A stretch of DNA of 64,000 nt from Patiriisocius sp047731265 (lineage in GTDB: Bacteria > Bacteroidota > Bacteroidia > Flavobacteriales > Flavobacteriaceae): positions 2,356,001 to 2,420,000 of the forward strand of contig NZ_CP159835.1 in the NCBI RefSeq assembly GCF_047731265.1. The letters are read 5' to 3'. Position numbers and translations under genes: made by a program. Position 1 is the first letter of the stretch. Each line of letters opens with the position of its first letter. The notes under the pieces were generated by a model, which was not told the DNA's origin, did no database searches, and saw only the letters and a program-made list of their open reading frames with translations. Of this stretch, positions 38,932-46,884 are shown one piece after another.

Positions 38932-39363
38932 TCAATCTTTTGCTTTGTAGACCATCGCATCAAGTTTCATTTGCTTTATCATGCTTTCCAATCCTCCGGC
39001 ACGTTTCATTGAAAGCATACTCTTAAATCCTATCCGTTCAATAAAATTAAGCGGGGCATTAATAATTTCATCAGGTGTATGCCCTGAAAGTACATGAATC
39101 ATCATGGCAACAAGTCCTTTCGCATAATCTGCATTCGCATCGGCAAGAAAAATAATTTTTCCGTCTTTCAATTCACTATGTAGCCACACATGCGCTTGGC
39201 ATCCTTTTATCATGCAGTTGTCCTTTTTCAGTGCTTCATCTAATGTTTTCAAGTTTTTTCCTAAATCAATTAGGCACCCAAATTTGTCAAACATATCCTC
39301 AAACTCTGCAAAATCCTCAACGAGTTCCTGCTCTGTATTTTCTATTGTTTTCATCTTGATCAT
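38932..39363 (-). CDS. sufE: Cysteine desulfuration protein SufE
   Basis: SufE accepts persulfide sulfur from the desulfurase SufS and passes it to SufBCD. The 143-residue protein has the active-site Cys in IKGCQAHVWL (about residue 56) and the family opening ELVEDFAEFEDMFDK. It is the last gene of the minus-strand suf operon and its ATG overlaps the TGA of the sufS relic (ATGA). With SufS broken, this SufE would have to work with a desulfurase encoded elsewhere. Confidence 0.93.
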   Translation of the reverse strand: MIKMKTIENTEQELVEDFAEFEDMFDKFGCLIDLGKNLKTLDEALKKDNCMIKGCQAHVWLHSELKDGKIIFLADANADYAKGLVAMMIHVLSGHTPDEIINAPLNFIERIGFKSMLSMKRAGGLESMIKQMKLDAMVYKAKD

Positions 39364-40554
39364 TTTTGATTTATCCGTTTAATTGATTTAACAATCGCGC
39401 TAGCGAAAACACCTATTTCTTCCTTTGTATTATAAAATAAAAACTTGCACGAATAGTCCCTGGCATTTGATAATGTCCCATTATGGGTTGTTCACAGTGG
39501 TGTCCTGTTCGTACTGCTATTCCTTGTGCATCAAGGAGTATTCCTATGTCGAGCGGATGGATGTCTTCTACCACAAAAGAAATTACACTTGCTTTTTCTT
39601 TTGCTGTGCCAATAATCCGCAAATTGTGAATTGCAGAAAGTTTTTCTGTAGCATACTCCAGTAGTTCCTGTTCATAAACAGCAATGTTTTCAATACCAAG
39701 TGTGTTGATGTAATCAAGTGCCGCTGCCAGACCAATGCCCCTTCAATATTTGGAGTACCTGCCTCAAATCGGAGAGTAGGTTCTGCGTATTCTGATTTAT
39801 TGAATGAAACAGTTTTAATGTTTCCACGTCTTACTTGATAGTTAGGAAGTTTTTTAAGCCATTTTTCTTTTCCATAAAAAATACCTACTCCTGCTGGAGC
39901 ATACACTTTGTGTCCACTAAAGCAATAAAAATCTGCATCTAAATCTTGGACATCAGCTTTTATATGTGGGATTGATTGGGTACCATCTAAAAGCACCGGA
40001 ATATTTTTTGAGTGAGCAATAGCAATCAGCCTTGTTTTTTCAGAAAGTAGTTTTTGTATTCGTCCATCTGCAATTCCCCACTGTCGGTCATTGGAATAAC
40101 TTTCAGTACGGCATTTTTCTCTTCGCATAACTGTTGCCACGGAAGAATATTACCGTGATATTCCATCTCACTCACAATAATATCGTCACCAGCATTTACC
40201 TTCTTTTTCCCAAATGCAGTAGCTATAAAGTTGATACTTTCAGCAGTTCCTCTTGTAAAAATAATTTCGTTTTATGTTTAGCACCGATATGTTTTTGAAC
40301 CGTAATACGAGCATTTTCGGATACATCGGTTACATCCTTACTCCTGCGGTGAACGCTCCGTAAATGTTGGCGTTCTGAGTGGTGTAACATGCTACAATGG
40401 CGTCAATCATATGTCTCGGCTTCTGGGTAGTAGCACCGTTATCGAAATGAATTAATGGATTATCGTTCACCATCCGAGAAAGGATAGGAAAATCTTTTCG
40501 AATTTTATAAACATCAAAAAAGTTTACTTTTTCTGTGTTTTTTGTCAATATCAT
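39360..40554 (-). pseudogene. sufS: Inactivated cysteine desulfurase SufS
   Basis: SufS should supply sulfur from cysteine to SufE. Pieces in order: KIRKDFPILSRMVNDNPLIH (40554 to 40330), RRSKDVTDVSENARITVQKH in a second frame (to about 40260), then VPVLL-like strands with FYCFSGHKVYAP (PLP lysine). After another shift near 39745 come SFVVEDIHPLDIGILLDAQ and GHHCEQPIM (active Cys). A final shift near 39430 leads to the stop at 39360. At least four phase changes occur. A stretch of about 20 codons between two IAxxH words near 40010 is also missing. It is not functional as written. Confidence 0.88.
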
Positions 40555-41645
40555 TTCCCTCCTTTTTTGCGTTTGTTTTTTCCTTTTTTATTGAATCTTG
40601 TTAGACTATCTTGCCCCACAACATTTGCAAATTTATACATGTTATTAATGGCTGCTTCCTCAATTATGGCTTCTACCTCTTCCTTTAAATCTTTCAGAAT
40701 CATCCCTTCTTTAATTAGTGTTTGAACTTCTTTTGCCCTTGCTATTTTTATGGGTATTAAATCGGCTTCATCGGGGTAACTAAACCACATTATTTGTTTT
40801 TCAATATCTGTTTTTTGAAGATGTGCGATCCCTTTTAGCGTTTTAATGCTGTTAAGATTATTGACCTCCGCAGAATATTTTTTATTTCCCCAATCTTCTA
40901 TTAAGCAACATTTGAATTCAGTCCATTGTTTATCTTTATTCTTATTGTGTAATGTAGATTTAGTATTAAAATCTGTTAACCAAGTAGAATGACAAAATTC
41001 TCTTCCGCAAGTGCCAATGCCACCTAAACGACTGGCCTCTTCCAACACACTAATCTGGCGCATTTTTATTTTGACATGAAATGTTGCCGCCAATACCAAA
41101 ATTAGTTCTCGGAAATCGACCCGTTTATCTGCTGTATAATAGAATGTGGCTTTAGTGTTATCTCCTTGGTAATCAACATCGCATATTTTCATCTTCAAGT
41201 CTAAATCTTTAGCTAACATGCGTGCCTTATACATCGTTTTAGACTCTAAACCTTTTGCTGTTTTCCATTTTTTAATATCCGCTGATGTTGCCTTTCGATA
41301 GATTTTTCTTATGACTTCTTCCTTAAGAATATTGTGTTTTTTTAATTGCAGCCTAACCAATTCTCCGGTTAATGAAACATGCCCAACGTCATGCCCACCA
41401 ATGGTTTCAACAATTACTATATCTGTCTGTTTAAGAGACATACTTTCAGGCTTCAAATAAAAATCTTTACGCGCTCCTTTAAATTTGATTTCAACAATGT
41501 TGAATATTTGTTGATTGGGAGGCAATGGTATGTTGGCAAGCCAATCATATACATTTAATTGACTATATCCATCGATTGTAGAAGATTCATTATTTTCAAA
41601 TTCTGATGGAGCACCATGGCTATTGTATAAATTCATACTTGTCAA
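40551..41645 (-). CDS. PSP1/RicT-like protein with reduced cysteine set
   Basis: The 364-residue protein contains the PSP1 C-terminal domain (about 130-290). Family members (RicT in Firmicutes) sit in an Fe-S-containing complex that influences RNA processing. GGIGTCGREFCHSTWL (about 213) keeps two of the usual cysteines but has His where CC is usual. The later QCGRLKCC block has become QWTEFKCC. Cluster binding may therefore be weakened. It overlaps the 5' end of the sufS relic by 4 bp. An internal ATG three codons in is an alternative start. Confidence 0.78.
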   Translation of the reverse strand: MTSMNLYNSHGAPSEFENNESSTIDGYSQLNVYDWLANIPLPPNQQIFNIVEIKFKGARKDFYLKPESMSLKQTDIVIVETIGGHDVGHVSLTGELVRLQLKKHNILKEEVIRKIYRKATSADIKKWKTAKGLESKTMYKARMLAKDLDLKMKICDVDYQGDNTKATFYYTADKRVDFRELILVLAATFHVKIKMRQISVLEEASRLGGIGTCGREFCHSTWLTDFNTKSTLHNKNKDKQWTEFKCCLIEDWGNKKYSAEVNNLNSIKTLKGIAHLQKTDIEKQIMWFSYPDEADLIPIKIARAKEVQTLIKEGMILKDLKEEVEAIIEEAAINNMYKFANVVGQDSLTRFNKKGKNKRKKGGK

Positions 41646-41674
41646 TCTATCATTTAGTTCCTTTTTCTAATACT

Positions 41675-42127
41675 TTAATATACTGGCTCTACAATTATCT
41701 CTGTTAAAACCGAATTGGCAATAAAACATTCTTGGTGGGCACGGTGGTGCATTTCATCTATTGTTGTATTATCCGGTATGATATCTCCTTCAAAGGTGAT
41801 ATTCGGTCTTAGATACAAGGTTTTTACTCCCATTTTTCGTTTTTCGTTTTTGCCCAATATGGCTACTGCATTATCTTCATACCTTGCTACCCTATATTTT
41901 TTCATGGAAGCAATAGCCAAAAATGTGAGCATGTGGCAGCTTGACAGCGATGCAGCAAAAGCTTCTTCAGGGTTTACTAACGCTGCTTTACCTAGGTAAT
42001 CTGGAGCAGCAGAAGCTTTGATTAAAGTTCCGCCTTCAAATTTCCACAAATGGCTGCGATCATAGGTTTTATATAAGAAATCTTCGCCTTCATTTTTCCA
42101 ACTCAAATAAACTTTATGTTCTGACAT
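41675..42127 (-). CDS. OsmC family peroxiredoxin-like protein
   Basis: The 150-residue protein has the OsmC/Ohr fold: NPEEAFAASLSSCHMLTFLAIA (Cys at about residue 60) and a second, C-terminal Cys in HRAHQECFIANSVLTEI. OsmC proteins reduce organic hydroperoxides with two cysteines. In an Fe-S operon, a role in protecting clusters from peroxides is a reasonable inference. It lies between the broken lipA and the RicT-like gene. Confidence 0.87.
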   Translation of the reverse strand: MSEHKVYLSWKNEGEDFLYKTYDRSHLWKFEGGTLIKASAAPDYLGKAALVNPEEAFAASLSSCHMLTFLAIASMKKYRVARYEDNAVAILGKNEKRKMGVKTLYLRPNITFEGDIIPDNTTIDEMHHRAHQECFIANSVLTEIIVEPVY

Positions 42128-42318
42128 GTTTTTATGTTTTTAATTGTTTTTTTATGAACTTAAGACGAACAAGAAATGCTAAAATTCTTCTTCGCTGTGG
42201 GAGTTGGTTTTGAATAAGACTCGTGTTCTGAATGTTCGGCAAATGGAGAATACAAAATCTCTAACCAATTTTTTAATTTTCTACTTTCTACTTTCTACTT
42301 TCTCCTTTTTCCACATCC

Positions 42319-42742
42319 TTAATTATTTCCTGGGCATGCTTTTCTCACTTCATTTACGGTTTCTGCCCATATCATAGAACCGCCATCTTTCAAATTAACT
42401 CTATCAACCGAAGTGATTACAGCGTGTTTCAATTTTATCAAGCGAATAGATTCGGCAACCATTTTAGGTTCTTCCCAGTCAACGGGCGAAGGTCTACCAG
42501 TATGAACATTGCAAAATGCTCAAGATCTTTTACAGGTGTTCCCTAAGATCATAAAGGCAACTGTTCCGTTCCCCCAACATTCACCCATATTAGGGCAACT
42601 ACCACTCTCACAAATGGTATGTAATTTATGTTCGGAGACGATTTGTCTTACTTCCTTATATTCTTTTCCCATCGGCAGTTTTACACGAAGCCAATCGGTT
42701 TTTTTTAGCATATTTCCTTTCTACTTCAACTATTTCTGACAT
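42319..42742 (-). pseudogene. lipA: Truncated, frameshifted lipoyl synthase (LipA)
   Basis: LipA is the radical-SAM enzyme that inserts sulfur into lipoyl groups. The true start (MSEIVEVERKYAKK, ATG at 42742) is out of phase with the next part DWLRVKLPMGKEYKEVRQIV, the break being in an A8 tract near 42700. NMGECWGNGT continues to CKRS, where a TGA (42520-42522) replaces the second Cys of CxxxCxxC. AFCNVHTGRPSPVDWEEP and ITSVDRVNLKDGGSM follow before a stop at 42319, well short of the usual ~290 residues. It is dead. Confidence 0.88.
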
Positions 42743-42769
42743 ACTATTAATTTTAATCAGTTCTCGTAA

Positions 42770-43729
42770 TTACCTTTGTACTTTGGGTGTGCTATTATAA
42801 TTTATAATTTTCCATACCATTATCGCTCTATCATCACCAGTTGAAATCAGATCATTATTTAAATCACTCCAAAAAAGTTTATTTACTGAATGGGTATGTC
42901 CATCATATTGTGCTTTATCGATACGTAACAGCATCTCAAAGTTTTTAGCATCCCATATTTTAATGGTTTTATCCCTGCTTCCAGTGGCAAAAAACTTTTT
43001 ATCGGGACTGAAAACTATGCTATAAATAGCATAGTTATGGGCAGGAATATGATGGATTAAAGTATAATCGTTTTCAACATCCCATACATTCAAATAAGCA
43101 TCTCTTGAACCAGATAAAAGGTGTTTTCCGTTTGGATGGTAGTAGACTGCATTCACCGAAAAGTCATCAACATGTCCTTTAATAATTTTCTTTTCTTCGT
43201 AGGTCTCAAAGTCATAAATCCGAATAGATCCATCACCGCATCCAATGGCAGTCTCTTTTAAAATAGTATTGAAAGCGATACTTCGTATTTTTTTATCGCA
43301 AAGTTGTAATGCGGTAATCAATGAGAAATCGTTTATTGACCATACAGAAAGTGTCCCATCACCAGCGGCTACCCAAAAGCATTCTTTTTCTGGAAGATAT
43401 TGGATATCATAAATGGATTGCCGATGAAGCTGTAACAGCTTTACTTCTTCATTCTTGTTTAGGTCGATTACATGAACGCCTCCTAAGGACTGGCCAACAA
43501 GTAATATATTTCTATCCAGAACATATTTCAATGCCAGAGCTTTGGCAGGTAACTTAGCAACAACTTTGTTTTGCTCTTGATTTTTCATATTCCATTCTAC
43601 CACTAGGTTATCGCTGCTACCGGAAAAGAGCAAGTGCCTTTCATTTGCCGGTTCAAGCGTATAAATGGCTCCACTATGTCCCTCGAATTGCTTTGACTTC
43701 TCTACTTCTATTTGTGCTATCATGTTCAT
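42770..43729 (-). CDS. WD40 repeat protein in the suf operon
   Basis: The 319-residue protein forms a seven-bladed WD40 propeller; blades end in words such as LLFSGSSDNLVVEWN, LLSGSRDAYLNVWDVE, FATGSRDKTIKIWDAK and LISTGDDRAIMVWKI. There is no catalytic site or signal peptide; it is likely a cytoplasmic scaffold. Its ATG overlaps the ferredoxin stop (TAATG), implying coupling. A scaffolding role comparable to the eukaryotic Fe-S targeting protein Ciao1 (also WD40) is tempting but only an inference. Confidence 0.88.
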   Translation of the reverse strand: MNMIAQIEVEKSKQFEGHSGAIYTLEPANERHLLFSGSSDNLVVEWNMKNQEQNKVVAKLPAKALALKYVLDRNILLVGQSLGGVHVIDLNKNEEVKLLQLHRQSIYDIQYLPEKECFWVAAGDGTLSVWSINDFSLITALQLCDKKIRSIAFNTILKETAIGCGDGSIRIYDFETYEEKKIIKGHVDDFSVNAVYYHPNGKHLLSGSRDAYLNVWDVENDYTLIHHIPAHNYAIYSIVFSPDKKFFATGSRDKTIKIWDAKNFEMLLRIDKAQYDGHTHSVNKLFWSDLNNDLISTGDDRAIMVWKIINYNSTPKVQR

Positions 43730-44079
43730 TACAAGTGCATTTGTTCTTTTTTTGCTAATAATTCTTCTTCCGTTTCACGCCAATTGGGATCGTCTACACA
43801 ACAATCTACAGGGCATACCGCAGCACATTGTGGCTCATCATGAAACCCCACACATTCCGTACACTTATCGGTTACGATATAGTAGTACTCATCTGAAACG
43901 GGTTCCTGTACTTCGTCTACGTTAGTTTCCAGCCCGCTGTTTTTTCCTTTGACTGAGCCGGTCATAGCGGTTCCATCAGAGAAGCGCCAAGAATCAGCAC
44001 CTTCATATATGGCATTATTAGGGCATTCTGGCTCACACGCCCCACAATTGATGCACTCGTCTGTAATTATTATCGCCAT
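43729..44079 (-). CDS. 2[4Fe-4S] ferredoxin
   Basis: The 116-residue electron carrier has cluster motifs CINCGACEPECPNNAI (residues 9-24) and CTECVGFHDEPQCAAVCPVD (about 74-93), the long-loop type of the second cluster typical of Alvin-like ferredoxins. A ~45-residue insert between them is Glu/Gly/Ser-rich. It would supply electrons for Fe-S or radical-SAM steps. It is co-transcribed with Rrf2 upstream (23 bp) and overlaps the WD40 gene. Confidence 0.92.
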   Translation of the reverse strand: MAIIITDECINCGACEPECPNNAIYEGADSWRFSDGTAMTGSVKGKNSGLETNVDEVQEPVSDEYYYIVTDKCTECVGFHDEPQCAAVCPVDCCVDDPNWRETEEELLAKKEQMHL

Positions 44080-44102
44080 AGCAACGTTTTTTTAAGGTCT
44101 CT

Positions 44103-44579
44103 TTAATTCAATAATTCCTTCATATTTTCCTCCACAATTTTTTGAAGGGTAAGGGCCGTATTTTCTTCTGAACCTATGAGTTCGTGTAATGTAACTTTAT
44201 CCAATAATCCATCAATCATTTTTTGCACCATTGTCCAAAGTGAACGGATGGAGCAATCCACCGAGTTAGTGCATATTTGGAATTGCCCTGAGTGGTTGCC
44301 ACAAAAATTAGCATCGTATAATTGACCTCCCAGCGCTTTGATTGCTTCGTTCACTGTAATCTCTATGGCAGGTTTGCTCAACAGGTAGCCTCCTTTATGT
44401 CCTCTGGTACTTGTTATCAATCCCGACATACGCAAGGATCTGGTGATTTTACCCACATACGGAAGGGATAAGCCCTCCGCTTTACTCAATTGAGGTATGC
44501 TCATTCCATCCATGTCCTGACATTTACCAATTCGAAGGAGTATCCTTAGCCCATATTCGTCTTCTGAAGTGATTTTCAT
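44103..44579 (-). CDS. Rrf2 family (IscR-like) Fe-S-sensing regulator
   Basis: The 158-residue winged-helix regulator has DNA-binding helices in SIPQLSKAEGLSLPYVGKIT and the wing SGLITSTRGHKGGYLL. Three cysteines (ANFCGNH, FQICTNS, VDCSIRS; spacing 10 and 6) resemble the cluster ligands of IscR and SufR-type Rrf2 proteins. It lies inside the suf operon, so it most likely represses or tunes the sufB promoter through the two 18-bp sites at 50557-50598. Confidence 0.9.
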   Translation of the reverse strand: MKITSEDEYGLRILLRIGKCQDMDGMSIPQLSKAEGLSLPYVGKITRSLRMSGLITSTRGHKGGYLLSKPAIEITVNEAIKALGGQLYDANFCGNHSGQFQICTNSVDCSIRSLWTMVQKMIDGLLDKVTLHELIGSEENTALTLQKIVEENMKELLN

Positions 44580-44599
44580 AATTGAAAGTTTTAATTAAT

Positions 44600-45139
44600 C
44601 TATTCCCTAAATTTAGGTAAATTTGAGCTACACCCATACTTACCTTGAGTTATTCTTTCAAATTCCTCTGTAGAAACCGATGGACCTTTTCGACTGCATA
44701 GTCGTTCAAATGCCTCGACCAGTGTGGAAGCAATTTGCCCTGCTGTATTACCTTCAATATCAGAACGATGCAACACAGTAATTGCTTCCCCGTTCTTAAA
44801 CAGCCCAATGCTAGGAGATGAGGGCATGTAATTCGCCATATACTGCTGCCTGTACTGGTCAACAGCATCTTTTTCCATACCAGCAAATACCGTATATAAC
44901 GCATCTGGTATAATGTTGTTTTGCAAGGCTAACATAACTCCAGGCCTTGCGGTTCCTGCCGAACATCCGCATACAGAGTTCAGCACTACTAACTGTGTTG
45001 AATTATCTTTTCTGTTGAGTCCTTGGTCGACATCATCGGGTGTTAAGAACTCCTTGCAACCTGTTGCTATTAGTTCTTCTCTCATCGGTTCTACTGCTGC
45101 CGGTTCATAGGTAGGTGTTTGTCTTGGTGCAAAAGCCAT
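44600..45139 (-). CDS. BrxA/BrxB (YphP) family bacilliredoxin
   Basis: The 179-residue thioredoxin-fold protein has the CGC active site in VVLNSVCGCSAGTARPG (about residues 51-67), conserved in bacilliredoxins that reduce mixed disulfides. YMPSSPSIGLFKNGEAI is typical. The C-terminal extension adds two more cysteines (RLCSRKG and KYGCSSN), more than usual for BrxA. In this operon it could protect Fe-S scaffolds under oxidative stress. Confidence 0.88.
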   Translation of the reverse strand: MAFAPRQTPTYEPAAVEPMREELIATGCKEFLTPDDVDQGLNRKDNSTQLVVLNSVCGCSAGTARPGVMLALQNNIIPDALYTVFAGMEKDAVDQYRQQYMANYMPSSPSIGLFKNGEAITVLHRSDIEGNTAGQIASTLVEAFERLCSRKGPSVSTEEFERITQGKYGCSSNLPKFRE

Positions 45140-45167
45140 ATTTCAAATTTAAAGGTTTGTAATTAGT

Positions 45168-45341
45168 TTAATTAGTAATAATTTTAACGTCCGGATAACG
45201 TTCTTTCCACTTTTCCAATTGCTGTGTATCTTTAACAGTTGTCATTGTTTTATAGTCAAGCCTGATTTTTATCGCAGGAAACTTTTCAATGTCATGTAAA
45301 GTCAGTTTTTTCTTTTTTCTATGGTTCAATGATTTTGCCAT
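45168..45341 (-). CDS. Small basic protein of the suf operon
   Basis: An uninterrupted 57-residue frame starts MAKSLNHRKKKKLTLHDIEK and ends ERYPDVKIITN. It fills the gap between the bacilliredoxin (start 45139) and the DUF59 gene (stop 45353), with 11-28 bp spacers and the same strand, so it is probably a real gene although short. The N-terminus is strongly basic. Family not recognised. Confidence 0.6.
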   Translation of the reverse strand: MAKSLNHRKKKKLTLHDIEKFPAIKIRLDYKTMTTVKDTQQLEKWKERYPDVKIITN

Positions 45342-45352
45342 ACTATTGCTTT

Positions 45353-45673
45353 TTAGAACATATCCAATTCAAGCCTTGCTTCATCACTCATCATATCCAT
45401 TGTCCAAGGCGGCTCCCAAGTTATTTCTACTACAGCTGTGTTTACTCCTGGGGCGCTCCTTACTTGATCTTCTACTTCCGGGGGCAAGGTTTCGGCTACT
45501 GGACAGGAAGGGGAGGTTAAGGTCATCAAAACATGAACGTTGGCTTCGTCATCTATCGCAATATCGTAGATAAGACCGATCGAATAGATATCCGATGGGA
45601 TTTCGGGATCATAGCATGTTTTTAGAATATCTATGACTTTTGTTTCCAAGGCTGTTTTAGCGGCTACTTCCAT
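45353..45673 (-). CDS. DUF59 / SufT-like metal-sulfur cluster assembly protein
   Basis: The 106-residue single-domain MIP18 (DUF59) protein has the family motif CYDPEIPSDIYSIGLIYDIAI (residues 19-39), the TLTSPSCPVAE cysteine (about 60) and the C-terminal VEITWEPPWTMDMMSDEARL. Such proteins (SufT, PaaD-like) help mature Fe-S proteins. It is the single-domain counterpart of the DUF59 domain fused to the next upstream gene, mrp. Confidence 0.92.
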   Translation of the reverse strand: MEVAAKTALETKVIDILKTCYDPEIPSDIYSIGLIYDIAIDDEANVHVLMTLTSPSCPVAETLPPEVEDQVRSAPGVNTAVVEITWEPPWTMDMMSDEARLELDMF

Positions 45674-45692
45674 ATTGTATTTTTATTAAAGC

Positions 45693-45718
45693 AATTATTA
45701 TTATTATTATTATTATTT
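45693..45718. repeat. (ATT)n microsatellite
   Basis: About eight copies of ATT lie in the 78-bp spacer between mrp and the DUF59 gene. Slippage could change spacer length, but no coding phase depends on it. Confidence 0.7.
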
Positions 45719-45751
45719 GTGTTCAATGCTTTAGGTATTATCTTTTGAAGC

Positions 45752-46852
45752 TTATGCTTCCACTTTTTCTTTTGGTGAGAAAGCACCTGGTTTTTTTATG
45801 CATTCAATTACATTGTTGGCTAAGGCTTTAAATATTTTGCCTTCTATCGTGTTTTCATTTAATGCTGCGGGCGCACCAATGTCTCCCGCCTCTCGTATTG
45901 CCGTTATTAAAGGGATTTGGCCCAATAGCGGAACATTCATTTCTTCCGCCAATTTTTTTGCACCATCCTTTCCAAATATGTAGTCTTTTTTATCGGGACT
46001 ATCTTTTGGAATATAATATGCCATATTTTCAATTAAGCCAAGTACAGGAACATTAACCATGGGCATCCTAAACATATCGATGCCTTTTCTGGCGTCAGCA
46101 AGGGCTACTTCTTGTGGTGTACTTACTACAATAGCTCCGGCAAGCGGAATTTTATCTACTAGCGTAAGGTGAATATCGCCTGTACCTGGTGGAAGATCTA
46201 CGAGCAGATAGTCTAAACTTCCCCAATCTGTATCCTGAAATAATTGGGTAAGCGCTTTGGAAACCATAGGTCCACGCCAGGGAACTGATTGTGAAGCTTC
46301 AGTAAAAAAACCAATAGACAAAATTCCTACTCCATGAGACACAATTGGTTCTATTAGATTTCGACCAGAATCATTAGAAACTACAGGCTTTTTATTCACT
46401 AAGTCAAACATAAGTGGCATTGATGGTCCATAAATATCAGCATCTAATACGCCCACTTTTGCTCCTAATTGGCTTAATGCTACTGCAAGATTGGCTGCAA
46501 CAGTAGATTTACCTACACCACCTTTTCCAGAGGCAATAGCAATAATATGTTTAACTCCAGGCAATATTGTTCTCAATTCAGGAGCTCTATCCTTAAAACC
46601 AGGCAGGGCTTGCATATCGATATCTACCTTAATATTACTACCTAGTGCTTGCAGAAGACTCTCCATACAAGCATCCTTTACTATCTTTTTACTATGCATT
46701 GTAGGACTACTAATTTTAACACTAAAACTAATTGTATCGCCCTCAATATCAATAGTGTTCACCAATCCTAACTCAATAATGCTTCTTTTGAGGTCAGGCT
46801 CAATGACGTTAGTAAGTATTTTTAGTATCTCTTCTTTAGTTATTTCAGGCAT
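45752..46852 (-). CDS. Mrp/ApbC family Fe-S carrier ATPase with N-terminal DUF59
   Basis: This 366-residue P-loop ATPase loads or transfers Fe-S clusters. An N-terminal DUF59 domain (about 1-80) is followed by the deviant Walker A SGKGGVGKSTVAANLA (about 108-123), Walker B with DYLLVDLPPGTGD and the NBP35/Mrp signature PWRGPMVSKAL. A CxxC cluster-bridging motif near the C-terminus is not evident; the typical site reads ENMAYYIPKD here, so cluster binding may differ from E. coli Mrp. Confidence 0.9.
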   Translation of the reverse strand: MPEITKEEILKILTNVIEPDLKRSIIELGLVNTIDIEGDTISFSVKISSPTMHSKKIVKDACMESLLQALGSNIKVDIDMQALPGFKDRAPELRTILPGVKHIIAIASGKGGVGKSTVAANLAVALSQLGAKVGVLDADIYGPSMPLMFDLVNKKPVVSNDSGRNLIEPIVSHGVGILSIGFFTEASQSVPWRGPMVSKALTQLFQDTDWGSLDYLLVDLPPGTGDIHLTLVDKIPLAGAIVVSTPQEVALADARKGIDMFRMPMVNVPVLGLIENMAYYIPKDSPDKKDYIFGKDGAKKLAEEMNVPLLGQIPLITAIREAGDIGAPAALNENTIEGKIFKALANNVIECIKKPGAFSPKEKVEA

Positions 46853-46884
46853 GTTATTTATGAGTTCACTGGTGTTTCTAGTAA

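Noticed and set aside
39360..40554. sufS frame changes considered as programmed frameshifting
   Set aside because: There are at least four shifts plus a deletion, and no slippery site with downstream structure recurs.
42319..42742. In-frame TGA of lipA considered as selenocysteine
   Set aside because: The same gene has another frameshift and a truncation; Sec use is not typical of Flavobacteria and no SECIS-like hairpin stands out.
45693..45718. (ATT)n tract considered as a phase-variation switch
   Set aside because: It lies between genes, not in a coding frame or at a promoter spacer; an effect is possible but unsupported.
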